Source: Thermopolyspora flexuosa
Lineage (GTDB): Bacteria; Actinomycetota; Actinomycetes; Streptosporangiales; Streptosporangiaceae
Length of the DNA stretch: 64,000 nt
Direction of reading: 5' to 3'
Assembly: GCF_006716785.1 (NCBI RefSeq)
Contig: NZ_VFPQ01000001.1
Coordinates: forward strand, 4,030,001-4,094,000
In this document: piece after piece, positions 17,226-27,430 of the stretch
Layout: the number at the start of each line of letters is the position of its first letter
How positions within the stretch are numbered: position 1 is the first letter of the stretch
Translations under genes and position numbers: made by a program
The notes under the pieces: generated by a model
Databases searched by the model: none
What the model was told of the DNA's origin: nothing
What the model saw: the letters and a program-made list of their open reading frames with translations, nothing else

Positions 17226-17245
17226 CGAATGCCGTGCTCCCTCCG

Positions 17246-18375
17246 TCACGAACGGACGGCGTCACCGGCCGTCGCGGCGCCGTTCCCGGAGGCGCTCGCG
17301 GTGCCGTTCGAGCCGCCGGACGACCCGCCGGACGACGCCGTGCTCGCGGTGCCGTTCGCCGACGCGCCGTCCGGGGTGGCGAGCGGGAAGTGGCAGGCCA
17401 CCTGGTGCCCGGGGAACAGCTCCCGCAGCCGCGGCACCTCCTGCGCGCAGCGCTCCTGCGCCAGCGGGCAGCGGGTGCGGAACCGGCAGCCGGACGGCGG
17501 GTTGATCGGCGAGGGCGGCTCGCCCTTGGGCGCGGTGGGACGGCGCACCTTGCCGGTCGCCGGGTCGAGGCCCGGGATGGAGTTGAGCAGCGCCGACGTG
17601 TACGGGTGCAGCGGCCGGCGGTACAGCTCCTCCGACGGGCCGACCTCGACGAGCTGGCCGAGGTGCATCACCGCGACCCGGTCGCTCACCTGCTTCACCA
17701 GCGCCAGGTCGTGCGAGATGAACAGGTACGACAGGCCGAGCTCGGTGCGCAGCCGCTCGAACAGGTTGAGCACCTGGGCCTGGATGAGCACGTCGAGCGA
17801 GGCGACCGCCTCGTCACAGACGATCAGCGCCGGGTTGAGCGCGATCGCGCGGGCGATGGCGACGCGCTGGCACTGGCCGCCGGACAGCTCGTGCGGGCGG
17901 CGCCTGCCGAACACGCCGGGGTCCATGCCGACCAGGTCGAGCAGCTCGCAGGCCCGCTCGCGGCGCTGTGCCTTGGTCCCCACCTTGTACCCGAGCAGCG
18001 GCTCCTCGACCAGCTCCAGCACGGTCCACCGCGGGTCGAGCGAGCCGTACGGGTCCTGGTAGACCATCTGCATCTGGCGGCGCGCCTCGGTGAGGGCCCG
18101 CCGCCCGAGCTTCATCAGGTCGGTGCCGAGGAAGCGCACCTCGCCCGACTTGGGGCGGGGCGCCTGGATGATCGACCGGGCGAGCGTCGACTTGCCCGAC
18201 CCGGTCTCCCCCACCACGCCCAGCGTCTCGCCGCGCCACATGTCGAACGAGACGTCCGACACCGCGTGCACCTTGGCGCCCTTCACCCCGCCCGGCCCGC
18301 GCACGGCGAACTCCTGGACGATGTTGCGCACCTCCAGCAGCTTCTCCGCGTCGCGTTCGCGTGCCATGGTCATCG

Positions 18376-18379
<4 letters not shown>
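17246..18379 (-). CDS. Oligopeptide/dipeptide-type ABC transporter ATPase (OppF/DppF-like)
   Basis: Cytoplasmic ATPase subunit of 377 residues. The Walker A motif is GETGSGKST, the Q-loop is VYQDPYGSLDPR, the signature is LSGGQ, and the Walker B region ALIVCDEAVASLD is followed by the switch His in FISHD. The C-terminal oligopeptide-transporter domain carries CRFRTRCPLAQERC, the Cys-rich element of DppF/OppF proteins. The tail after about residue 340 is low-complexity (A, S, G, T). The ATG overlaps the stop of the OppD-like gene as ATGA. It is the last gene of the five-gene importer operon. Confidence 0.93.
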
Positions 18380-19502
<1,123 letters not shown>

Positions 19503-19506
<4 letters not shown>

Positions 19507-20375
19507 CGACCACTCCATTGGGTGCGCAGCGCCTCGCCGAGGAGGTTGAAGGCGAGCACGGTGATGAACAGGGCGAGGCTGGGCCAGATCACGAGGTCAG
19601 GGGTGGCCGAGAGGCTCGCCTGGCCCTCCGAGATCATGTTGCCCCAGCTCGGGTTGGGCGCCGGGATGCCGAGCCCGAGGAAGCTCAGCGCGCCCTCGAT
19701 CACGATCACCGTGCCCATGCCGAGCATGGAGAACGTGATGAGCTGCGGCGCGATGTTCGGCACGATGTGCCGCAGCAGCATCCGCCACCACGGCGTGCCG
19801 GCGAGCTCGGCGGCGGTCATGAACGGCAGCTCGCGCAGGCTCAGCGTGGCCGCCCGGGCGACGCGCGCGACCGCCGGGATGCTGAAGAACGCGAGCGCGA
19901 AGATCGTGTTCGTCAGGCTCGGCCCCAGGCTCTGCGCCACCGCGAGGGTGAGCACGAGCGACGGGAACGCGATGAGCACGTCGAGCACCCGCATGATCAC
20001 GGTGTCGACCTTGCCGCCGATGTAGGCGGACAGCGCCCCCAGCAGTCCGCCGAGGGCGAGGCCGATGAGGTTCACCGTGACCGCGACGAACAGCGACGCC
20101 CGCCCGCCGTGCAGGATCCGGGAGAGGATGTCGTTGCCGTTCGGGTCGGTGCCGAGCAGGTGGCCGGGCGAGAACGACGGGAGGCTCGACTCCAGCACGT
20201 TCCCGCCCACCGGGGCCGGGATCGGCAGGACCACCGGGCCCAGGAAGCACGCGAGGAAGACGAACGCGGTGAGGCCGGCCGGCACCCAGAGGCTCAGTTT
20301 GCGCACCCACGCCCGGCGCGGACGCGGCGCGTCGACCTCGGCGACCGTCGCCACGGGGGCGTCAACTGCTGCCAT
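19503..20375 (-). CDS. Peptide-type ABC transporter permease (DppC-like)
   Basis: Inner-membrane permease of 290 residues. A cytoplasmic N-terminus is followed by a first membrane segment (VPAGLTAFVFLACFLGPVVL), the LLGTDPNGNDILSRILHGG element typical of DppC and OppC, and further transmembrane helices. The EAA loop, AAELAGTPWWRMLLRHIVPN, contacts the ATPases. The ATG at 20375 lies 14 nt inside the end of the upstream permease gene, so translation is coupled. Confidence 0.92.
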
Positions 20376-21375
20376 AGCGGATCCTCGGGTCGAGTACGGC
20401 GTAGAGCAGATCGGTGACGAGGTTCGCCACCACGGTCACCACGGCGAACACGATGACGCAGGCCTGGACCACCATCATGTCCCTGGTGTTGATGGCCTGG
20501 ACCATGAGCTGGCCGAGCCCGGGGATGGCGAAGATCTGCTCGATGATCACGGTGGCGCCGATCAGCGTGCTCAGGTTGAGCCCGACCACGGTGATCAGGC
20601 CGAACGACGAGTTGCGGAACGCGTGCCGGATCAGCACCCGCCAGGGGCCGACGCCCTTGGCCTGGGCGGTGATGATGTAGTCCTGCCCGAGCAGCTGGTC
20701 GACCAGGTCCCCGCGGAGGAACCGGGTGTAGAAGCAGAACAGCGGGAACGCGATCGCCGCCGCCGGGAGGGCCATGGTGCGGAGGTTCTCCACCGGGTCC
20801 TCGGTGAACGGCACGTAGCCGATCGCCGGGAACCAGCCGAGCTGCACCGCGAAGATCAGCACCAGGATGAGGGCGAGCACGTAGTTGGCGACCGAGAGCC
20901 CGGAGACGCTGACGATCATGCTCAGCCGGTCGAACAGCCGGTTCGGCCGGTACGCGGCGAGCAGCGCCACCGGGATCGCCAGGACGAGCGACCCGACCAT
21001 GGCGAGGATCACCAGCTCGAAGGTGACGACCAGCCGCTCGCCCAGCAGGGAGGTCACCTGCTGGTCGCTCACGAACGACTTGCCCAGGTCGCCGGTGACG
21101 GCGCCGCCGAGCCAGTCGAGGTAGCGGATCCACGCGGGCCTGTCGAGGCCCATCTCACGCTCGAGTGCCCTGACCTGCTCCTCGGTGGCCTCCACGCCCA
21201 GAAGCTGCTGCGCCGCGCTGCCCGGCACGAGGTTGAGCACCCAGAAGGTGAGGATGCTCACGCCAAGCGTGATCGGGATCGCCATCAGCAGGCGCTTGCC
21301 CACCAAGCGGAGGCTTGGTGAGGCAAGCAGCGCTGCTGTGACGTTTCGGGTGCGCCGCTCAACGGCGACCGTCAC
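20362..21375 (-). CDS. Peptide-type ABC transporter permease (DppB-like)
   Basis: Inner-membrane permease of 337 residues. The first membrane helix contains LLMAIPITLGVSILTFWVLN, and a large periplasmic segment follows, with GLDRPAWIRYLDWLGGAVTGDLG as in DppB/OppB. The EAA loop is YIITAQAKGVGPWRVLIRHAFRN. The GTG at 21375 forms a GTGA overlap with the stop of the binding-protein gene. Confidence 0.92.
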   Translation of the reverse strand: MTVAVERRTRNVTAALLASPSLRLVGKRLLMAIPITLGVSILTFWVLNLVPGSAAQQLLGVEATEEQVRALEREMGLDRPAWIRYLDWLGGAVTGDLGKSFVSDQQVTSLLGERLVVTFELVILAMVGSLVLAIPVALLAAYRPNRLFDRLSMIVSVSGLSVANYVLALILVLIFAVQLGWFPAIGYVPFTEDPVENLRTMALPAAAIAFPLFCFYTRFLRGDLVDQLLGQDYIITAQAKGVGPWRVLIRHAFRNSSFGLITVVGLNLSTLIGATVIIEQIFAIPGLGQLMVQAINTRDMMVVQACVIVFAVVTVVANLVTDLLYAVLDPRIRYGSS

Positions 21376-22979
21376 TGACTCCTCCAGACCTCGTCCCAGA
21401 TGACGCCGGTGTTGACCATCAACGGCGGGATCTTGGTGGTCAGGCCGGGCCCGTAGACGCCCTTGACGACGACGTTGCCGGGAGCGAACGCGAGACCGAA
21501 CGGAGCGTAGGCGTTGTCGCTGATGTACTGGCCGAGCTCGGTGTAGAGCCGCTCACGCTCCGCCTGGTCGATCGTGGCCGAGGCCTTCCGGACCAGCTCG
21601 TCGATCTTCGGGTCCTTGATGCCGCTGTACGGCGAGGTGGAGGTGAAGCGGAAGCCGACGCCCACGCCGGAGGCCGGGTCCCAGGCGCCCGCGGTCTGCA
21701 GCATCGCCTGCCACTTGTTCGTCTGGAACTCCTTGATCAGCGTGGCGAGCTGGTGGTCGACGATCTCGACCTCGATACCGGCTTCCCTCCACTGCGTCTG
21801 CAGCGCGGTGACGACCTGCTTGGCGACGTAGTTGCTGATCGTGCCAAGCTTGATCTTCATCCCGCCGAGCTCCTGGACGAGCTGCTTGGCCTTCTCCAGG
21901 TCGTAGGTGCGGTAGCCGGGCACGGTCTCCTTGTGGAAGAGGCCGCCGGACGCGGTGAACGACTGGCTCACCGGGTACTTGCCCTTGAACACGCCGTCCG
22001 CGATCGCCTGGAAGTTGGTGGCGTAGTAGATCGCCTCGCGGGCCTTCTTGTCGTTGAACGGCTCGATCTGGGTGTTCAGCTGGATGACGTACGGCGACGT
22101 CGGCGGCTGCAGCGTGACGGTGAGCTTGTCGTTGGCCTCCGCCTGCTCGAGCAGCGGCACGGTGTTCATGCCCTCGTAGGCGTGCGCCTGGCCGGAGAGC
22201 AGGGCGGTGTAGGCCGCCTGGTCACCGCCGATCGACTTGAAGGTGAGCTTGTCGAGGTAGGGCAGTCCCTGCTTGAAGTAGTTCGGGTTGCGCTCGAGCA
22301 CCAGCTCCGAGCTGAGCTTGTTGCTGACGACCTTGAACGGGCCGGCGCCGACCGGGGTCACCCGGAACTTCTCCTCGCCCATCTCCTTGAGGGCGGTCGG
22401 GGAGACGATCCAGTTGACGTTCGACACCGGGAAGGAGTTGATCACGGCGCCGTACGGCTCGGAGAACCGGAGCACGACGGTGTTCGGCTCCTCGACCGTG
22501 ATCGGGTCCTTCTCCGCCAGCGGCCAGGTCGGCTTACAGGTGCAGTTGGCGTTCAGGTTGCGCTCGAAGTTGAACCGGACGGCCTCGGCGTCGAGCGGCG
22601 TGCCGTCGGAGAACTTGATCCCGTCGCGGATCTTGATCTTTACGGTCTTGCCCCCGTCGAGCAGCTCGTAGCTCTCGGCCTGGTGCGGCTCGACCCGGGC
22701 GTTGCTGCCATCGTCGTTGGCGCGCACCAGGAAGAGCCCGCCGTAGATGGCCTGCATCATCGCGATGTTGGCACCGCCGGTGGTGTTGCTGGCCGGATCG
22801 AGCCCGGTCGGCCAGGAACCGGCGAACGCGCTGTCTTCAAGAACAGTGATCTCGCCGCCCTGCCGCGGAGACTCCACGGCCGCCGACGATCCTGTTGTGG
22901 ATGCACCCTGGTTGCTGCACGCGGCAACGCCCAGCAGCGCCGCCAGAAGGACAGCTATTCGCTGCGTCTTTCTTCTCAC
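21372..22979 (-). CDS. Peptide-type ABC transporter substrate-binding lipoprotein
   Basis: Family 5 solute-binding protein of 535 residues. The signal peptide VRRKTQRIAVLLAALLGVAACS ends in the lipobox VAAC, so it is a membrane-anchored lipoprotein. The mature part has the family 5 features YELLDGGKTVKIKIRDGIKFSDGTPLDAEAVRFNFER. It would present a peptide or other compound to the permeases; family 5 proteins also bind nickel, opines and sugars, so the ligand is open. The start is the GTG at 22979, with a perfect AGGAGG 6 nt away. It heads the importer operon; two inverted repeats lie 140-190 bp upstream. Confidence 0.93.
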   Translation of the reverse strand: MRRKTQRIAVLLAALLGVAACSNQGASTTGSSAAVESPRQGGEITVLEDSAFAGSWPTGLDPASNTTGGANIAMMQAIYGGLFLVRANDDGSNARVEPHQAESYELLDGGKTVKIKIRDGIKFSDGTPLDAEAVRFNFERNLNANCTCKPTWPLAEKDPITVEEPNTVVLRFSEPYGAVINSFPVSNVNWIVSPTALKEMGEEKFRVTPVGAGPFKVVSNKLSSELVLERNPNYFKQGLPYLDKLTFKSIGGDQAAYTALLSGQAHAYEGMNTVPLLEQAEANDKLTVTLQPPTSPYVIQLNTQIEPFNDKKAREAIYYATNFQAIADGVFKGKYPVSQSFTASGGLFHKETVPGYRTYDLEKAKQLVQELGGMKIKLGTISNYVAKQVVTALQTQWREAGIEVEIVDHQLATLIKEFQTNKWQAMLQTAGAWDPASGVGVGFRFTSTSPYSGIKDPKIDELVRKASATIDQAERERLYTELGQYISDNAYAPFGLAFAPGNVVVKGVYGPGLTTKIPPLMVNTGVIWDEVWRSQ

Positions 22980-23122
22980 TCGCGTCCTCCTGCTTTGGTG
23001 ATCGCGACTCAGTGACCGATGTGTCGTCGCGAAGCGCGCTCCAGGCGAAGGTCGAACACCTTGGACGTGGACCCCCGACCACTCCGCAATGTGGCCTGGC
23101 TCACGGATTGAGCTAAGAGTGA

Positions 23123-23141
23123 CCGCGTGATCTCCACGCGG
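23123..23141. promoter_or_regulatory. Inverted repeat before the importer operon
   Basis: CCGCGTG and CACGCGG are perfect 7-bp arms around a 5-bp ATCTC. It lies about 145 bp upstream of the binding-protein start and differs from the CTTTC-type sites. Confidence 0.4.
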
Positions 23142-23150
23142 CAAAGCAGG

Positions 23151-23167
23151 CTTTCGTGGGACGGAAG
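23151..23167. promoter_or_regulatory. Candidate IclR operator, site C
   Basis: CTTTCGTGGGACGGAAG, 17 bp, matches the perfect site at 7053 at 14 of 17 positions. It lies about 170 bp upstream of the binding-protein gene. Confidence 0.48.
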
Positions 23168-23525
23168 ACATCGTTGGCCGCCTCACCGCCGTCCCCATCA
23201 AGACGGTTAGGTCGGCGGTGTGCGGCCGAGACATATGTCGTAGCCGGCCTGGGACCGGTGCCGGGTGCGCGAAACCGGCCGGTCCGCCGGCCCTCCCGTC
23301 ACGTGCGAATCCACAGGGCGGGAGCCGCCTCGTGGGCCTCACCGGTCACATCGGTCACCGCGCCGGGAGCCCGCTCCCGGGCCGGAACCCGGCGCCCGTT
23401 CCGCACACCGCTGTCTCCCGGAAGCCCGGCGCCGCCGGGGATCGCGCCGCCGCGGCCGGGCCGTACCCCGGCTCGCCGTACCGGCCGCCCGAGGGCCGCC
23501 GGGACCGGGCGGGGGACGCGATTGG

Positions 23526-23541
23526 TTTCCGCGACGTGAAA
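23526..23541. promoter_or_regulatory. Candidate IclR operator, site E
   Basis: TTTCCGCGACGTGAAA matches the reverse complement of site D at 14 of 16 positions. It lies about 155 bp upstream of the Zn-dehydrogenase gene. Confidence 0.4.
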
Positions 23542-23696
23542 TCCTCGTCGCTTTCCGGTATCGCCATCGACATCCTGTCAGGCGACAGAGAGACGCGGAT
23601 CGGCGTGACGCGATGCGGCGCGACCCGGTGGCCAAGGCGTCGCGCGCTCGGCGAGTCACCGGCCGCCCAGCCCCCTGAAGAGAGGCCCGCAGACTT

Positions 23697-24812
23697 ATGG
23701 CAGAAACGGTACGTGCGGCCGTCCAGGTCGCTCCTCGCAAGATCGAGGTGCGTGAGTTCCCCCGTCCCAAGATCGGTGACGACGACGCGTTGCTGCGCGT
23801 GGAGGCGAACGGCATCTGCGGCAGCGACGTCGAGATCTACAAGGGACACATGGGCGTGGGGACGCGGAGCGACTTCACGCCGTTCGTGCCCGGGCACGAG
23901 CCGATGGGCGTCATCGAGGAGATCGGCGAGCGCGCCGCGGCCCGCTGGGGGGTGCAGCCCGGCGACCGGGTGGCGGTGGAGATCATCGTCCCCTGCCACT
24001 CGTGCCGGCAGTGCGTCACCGGCGCGTACCAGTCCTGCCGGAACCGCAGGGCGAGCCACGGCGTGACCGGGATCGACGTGGCGCCGTCGCTGTGGGGCGG
24101 GTTCGCCGAGCTGATGTACCTGTCCCCGAACACGATCGTCCACAAGATCGACAAGACCCTGCCGGTCGAGGTCGCGGCGATGTTCAACCCGCTCGGCGCG
24201 GGCGTGCGCTGGGCGCTCCACTACGGCGGCGTGAAGCTCGGCGACACCGTGCTCATCCTCGGCTCCGGGCAGCGCGGCCTCGCCTCGGTGATCGCCTGCC
24301 GCGCGGCCGGCGCGGGCAAGATCATCGTCACCGGCCTGGAGTCGGACGCGCACAAGCTCGCCCTCGCCAAGGAGTTCGGCGCCGACCACACGATCGTGGT
24401 GGACGGCGAGAACGCCCAGGACACCGTGGAGACGGTGCGCGAGCTCACCGACGGCGAGGGCGCCGACGTGGTGCTCGAGCTGACCCCGATGGCGGTCCAG
24501 CCGCTGCACGACGCGCTGCTCGCCGCCCGGCACGGCGGCCGGGTGGTGCTCGCCGGCCTCAAGGGGCACCGCGACATCCCGCTCAAGACCGACCTCATCA
24601 TCAACCGGGCGCTCACCGTGGTCGGCGCGTTCGGCGTGGACTACCGCGGCATGGAGGAGGCCATCCAGATCATCGAGTCGCGCCGGTACCCGCTGGAGAG
24701 GCTGCACACGCACTCGTTCACCCTCGACCAGACCGCCCTGGCGATCGAGACCCTCGCCGGCGAGGTCCCCGGCGAGCTCCCCGTCCACGTCACGGTCCAC
24801 CCCAACGCCTGA
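23697..24812 (+). CDS. Zn-dependent medium-chain dehydrogenase
   Basis: Zn-binding dehydrogenase of 371 residues, similar in layout to threonine and sorbitol dehydrogenases. Features are GICGSDVEIYKG (first zinc ligand), GHEPMG, a structural zinc site CHSCRQCVTGAYQSC, and the Rossmann motif GSGQRGLASV. It would oxidise a secondary alcohol or polyol with NAD(P). It starts the rightward operon with the amidohydrolase 24 bp downstream. GAGAGG lies about 13 nt before the ATG, somewhat far. Substrate unknown. Confidence 0.88.
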   Translation: MAETVRAAVQVAPRKIEVREFPRPKIGDDDALLRVEANGICGSDVEIYKGHMGVGTRSDFTPFVPGHEPMGVIEEIGERAAARWGVQPGDRVAVEIIVPCHSCRQCVTGAYQSCRNRRASHGVTGIDVAPSLWGGFAELMYLSPNTIVHKIDKTLPVEVAAMFNPLGAGVRWALHYGGVKLGDTVLILGSGQRGLASVIACRAAGAGKIIVTGLESDAHKLALAKEFGADHTIVVDGENAQDTVETVRELTDGEGADVVLELTPMAVQPLHDALLAARHGGRVVLAGLKGHRDIPLKTDLIINRALTVVGAFGVDYRGMEEAIQIIESRRYPLERLHTHSFTLDQTALAIETLAGEVPGELPVHVTVHPNA

Positions 24813-24836
24813 TCAACGCCCGGAGGGTTCCCCCAC

Positions 24837-25841
24837 ATGCTCATCGACTGTCACGCCCACCTGCTCCCCCGCGACTACCCGGCGGACGCGCCCGAGTGCT
24901 TCCCCCGCATGGAGCCGATCGACGGCGAGACCGCGCGCCTGCTGGTGTTCGGCGCCATGAAGTTCAAGGCGCGTGACGTGTTCTTCGAGGCCGAGCGGCG
25001 CGTCGAGGCGATGGACGCCGCCGGGGTCGACGCCGAGGTGCTCACCCCGATGCCGCCGCTGCTCCGCTACGAGCTGCCCGCCGGCGACTACCTGTCGCTG
25101 TGCCGGTGGGTGAACGAGTTCACCGCGGAGCTGTGCGCGTCCCAGCCCGGCCGGCTGTACGGCTTCGGCATCGTGCCGATGCAGGACGTGGACGCCGCGA
25201 CCGCCGAGCTGAAGGCGATCCGCGAGGCGGGCCTGTACGGCGTGGAGATCTCCTCGAACATCGCCGGCAAGTCCATCGGCGACGAGTCCTTCCTGCCGTT
25301 CTTCCAGGAGGCCGAGCGGCTCGGCATCCCGATCTTCGTGCACGCGATGCCGTCGCCGAACCCGCGGCTGCCGATGAGCACGATGGGCACGTTCGTGGTC
25401 GGCATCGAGGGCATGTACGCCGCGGCCTCGCTGATCCACGGCGGTACCGCGGAGAAGTGCCCGAACCTGCGCATCTCGTTCAGCCACGCGGCCGGTGGCT
25501 TCCCGCTCATGCTGCCCCGCGCCCAGTACTTCTGGGGCGGCACCTGGAACGAGGAGCCGCCGATCCCCGAGAAGGCGGTCGCCCACACCGAGGGGCCGTC
25601 CCCCATGGAGTACGCGCGCCGGTTCTACTACGACTCGCTCGTCTTCGACCGCCGCGCCCTCCGCTTCCTCGTCGACCTGCTCGGCCACGAGCGGCTGCTG
25701 GTCGGCTCGGACTTCCCGGCGATGGACCGCGAGGACCCGTGCGGGCGCACGCTCCGCATGCTCGACCTGCCGGAGGACGTGCTCAACGACATCACCTGGA
25801 ACAACGCCTTCCGCTGGCTGGGCATCGACCCGCCGAAGTGA
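24837..25841 (+). CDS. Amidohydrolase, ACMSD-like (amidohydrolase 2 family)
   Basis: A TIM-barrel metal-dependent enzyme of 334 residues. The metal site begins with DCHAHLLP (His-x-His); a further His is in IFVHAMPSP, another in SFSHAAGGFP, and the late Asp is in GSDFPAMDRE. The family includes 2-amino-3-carboxymuconate semialdehyde decarboxylase and gamma-resorcylate decarboxylase, so decarboxylation or hydrolysis of a ring-derived acid is plausible. CGGAGGG precedes the ATG, and the gene follows the Zn dehydrogenase closely. Three stable hairpins follow it, suggesting the end of the operon. Confidence 0.87.
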   Translation: MLIDCHAHLLPRDYPADAPECFPRMEPIDGETARLLVFGAMKFKARDVFFEAERRVEAMDAAGVDAEVLTPMPPLLRYELPAGDYLSLCRWVNEFTAELCASQPGRLYGFGIVPMQDVDAATAELKAIREAGLYGVEISSNIAGKSIGDESFLPFFQEAERLGIPIFVHAMPSPNPRLPMSTMGTFVVGIEGMYAAASLIHGGTAEKCPNLRISFSHAAGGFPLMLPRAQYFWGGTWNEEPPIPEKAVAHTEGPSPMEYARRFYYDSLVFDRRALRFLVDLLGHERLLVGSDFPAMDREDPCGRTLRMLDLPEDVLNDITWNNAFRWLGIDPPK

Positions 25842-25860
25842 CCCGGCGTCCGTGGTACGT

Positions 25861-25953
25861 CCCCTGGCGCGCCGGCTGACGCCAGGGGGAGGTGACACCG
25901 TGCCGGTGTCCGCCGAGCGCCGCCCCGTGCCGCCCGGACGGGGCGGCGCTCGG
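25861..25953. terminator. Three consecutive hairpins after the amidohydrolase gene
   Basis: CCCCTGGCG/CGCCAGGGG (25861-25888, 9-bp stem), GACACCG/CGGTGTC (25894-25910, 7-bp stem, 3-nt loop) and a 16-bp perfect stem, CCGAGCGCCGCCCCGT (25913-25928) with its complement at 25938-25953. They fill most of the gap before the acyl-CoA dehydrogenase gene. Confidence 0.65.
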
Positions 25954-26096
25954 CCGTGCCCGCCCGCCGTACGGCCCCGCCTGGGGGATTTGGCGGCAAT
26001 CGTCTCCTATGCCTGGGATTGACCCGCCGTCCGCACGGTACGTAGGGGGTGAGGCGGCCGCCTCTCCGCCCGACGGGCCGGAAGGAGGGCGTGGGC

Positions 26097-27245
26097 ATGA
26101 CCGAACGCTTCTACACAGCCGAGCACGACAGGCTGCGCGAGGTGGTGCGCGGCTACGTCGAGCGCGAGGTGGCGCCGAACCTCGGCCGCTGGGACCGGCA
26201 GCGGCTGGTGGACCGGGAGGCGTGGCTCGCGGCCGGGCGGCTCGGCCTGCTCGGCGCCCGGGTGCCGCCCGCGTACGGCGGGCCGGGGATCGACGACTAC
26301 CGGGTGCGGTGCGTGATCGCCGAGGAGATGGCGAAGGCCGGGGCCGCCGCGCCCGCGCTGGGCTTCGCGCTCAACGACGACATCGTGCTGCCGTACCTGC
26401 TGCGGCTCGGCACCGAGGAGCAGAAGCGGCGCTGGCTGCCCGGCTTCGTCACCGGGGAGACGATCTCGGCGATCGCGATGACCGAGCCGGGCGCGGGCAG
26501 CGACCTGCGCGGCATGCGGGCGGTCGCGGTGCGGGACGGCGACGGGTGGGTGCTCAACGGCACGAAGACCTTCATCACCAACGGCATCCTCGCCGACCTG
26601 GTGATCGTCGCCGCGCAGACCCGGATCGACGGCGCGGACGCCGGGCTGAGCCTGTTCGTGGTGGAGGACGGCACACCCGGGTTCACCCGGGGCCGCAAGC
26701 TCGACAAGCTGGGCCTGCACGCGCAGGACACCGCCGAGCTGTTCTTCGACGACGTGCGGGTTCCCGACGGCAACCTGCTCGGCGGCGTCGGCGAGGGCCT
26801 GCGCCACCTGATCGCGAACCTGCCCTCGGAGCGGCTCTCCATCGCCTACTACGGCCTCGCCGCCGCGGAGGCCGCGCTCGGCTGGACGCTCGACGCCGTC
26901 CGGGAGCGCACCGTCGCCGGCGTCCCCATGCTCGACCACCAGGCCGTGCGGTTCCGCCTCGCCGAGCTCGTCACCGAGGTGGAGGTGACGCGCGGCTACC
27001 TGGAGCGGCTCGTGCTCCGCTACAACGCGGGCGAGCTCGACGTGGTGGACGCGGCCAAGGCGAAGTGGTGGGCGACCGAGACGCAGCGGCGGGTGCTCGA
27101 CGGCTGCCTGCGGCTGTTCGGCGGCGAGGGGGTGCTGCTCGACCGGCCGCTCGCGCGGGCGTTCCTCGACGCCCGCGTGCAGACGATCTACGGCGGCACC
27201 ACCGAGATCATGAAGGAGATCATCGGCCGTTCGCTGCGCTCGTGA
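26097..27245 (+). CDS. Acyl-CoA dehydrogenase
   Basis: FAD-dependent acyl-CoA dehydrogenase of 382 residues. Conserved parts include IAMTEPGAGSDLRGM, NGTKTFITNG, VPDGNLLGG, and the C-terminal QTIYGGTTEIMKEIIGRSL. The position that carries the catalytic Glu in short- and medium-chain enzymes (Y-E-G) is Gly here, so the base is probably supplied from helix G as in long-chain and isovaleryl-CoA types. GGAAGGAGGG precedes the ATG at 26097. It follows the amidohydrolase gene but is separated by three hairpins, so it may have its own promoter. Confidence 0.93.
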   Translation: MTERFYTAEHDRLREVVRGYVEREVAPNLGRWDRQRLVDREAWLAAGRLGLLGARVPPAYGGPGIDDYRVRCVIAEEMAKAGAAAPALGFALNDDIVLPYLLRLGTEEQKRRWLPGFVTGETISAIAMTEPGAGSDLRGMRAVAVRDGDGWVLNGTKTFITNGILADLVIVAAQTRIDGADAGLSLFVVEDGTPGFTRGRKLDKLGLHAQDTAELFFDDVRVPDGNLLGGVGEGLRHLIANLPSERLSIAYYGLAAAEAALGWTLDAVRERTVAGVPMLDHQAVRFRLAELVTEVEVTRGYLERLVLRYNAGELDVVDAAKAKWWATETQRRVLDGCLRLFGGEGVLLDRPLARAFLDARVQTIYGGTTEIMKEIIGRSLRS

Positions 27246-27334
27246 TCGGCCTCCATGCACCCGCCGCCGAGCGCACGTCCTGCTCGGCCGACGGCGTCAC
27301 GATCAACGGTCGATTCGCCGCGACGAACGGCGGA

Positions 27335-27354
27335 TCCGGGCATCGATGCCCGGA
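27335..27354. terminator. Perfect 20-bp palindrome between convergent genes
   Basis: TCCGGGCATC and its exact complement meet without spacer, centred at 27344/27345. It lies between the ends of the acyl-CoA dehydrogenase and MFS genes, so a shared terminator or cruciform is likely. Confidence 0.45.
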
Positions 27355-27430
27355 CGACCGGGCCGCGGACGCCGCTCACGTCATCCACGTGTGATCGGCG
27401 GCCCCGTACGCGGCGGCCGTGCCGTACCGC

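Larger units (their letters stand above)
22980..23696. other. 717-bp divergent intergenic region with several inverted repeats
   Basis: This lies between the importer operon (leftward) and the Zn-dehydrogenase operon (rightward). No reading frame here looks like a gene: candidates are Arg/Pro-rich and lack SD sites. The region holds the AGGAGG of the binding-protein gene, an inverted repeat at 23123-23141, and two sites resembling the candidate IclR operators. Confidence 0.6.

Noticed and set aside
17074-17265. Small minus-strand frame of 63 codons between the ADH and OppF-like genes
   Set aside because: No SD, no recognisable motif, and it overlaps the ADH start and the candidate operator.
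22980-23360. N-terminal extension of the substrate-binding protein up to 23342
   Set aside because: The extension is Arg/Pro-rich; the lipoprotein signal peptide begins at GTG 22979 directly after a perfect AGGAGG.
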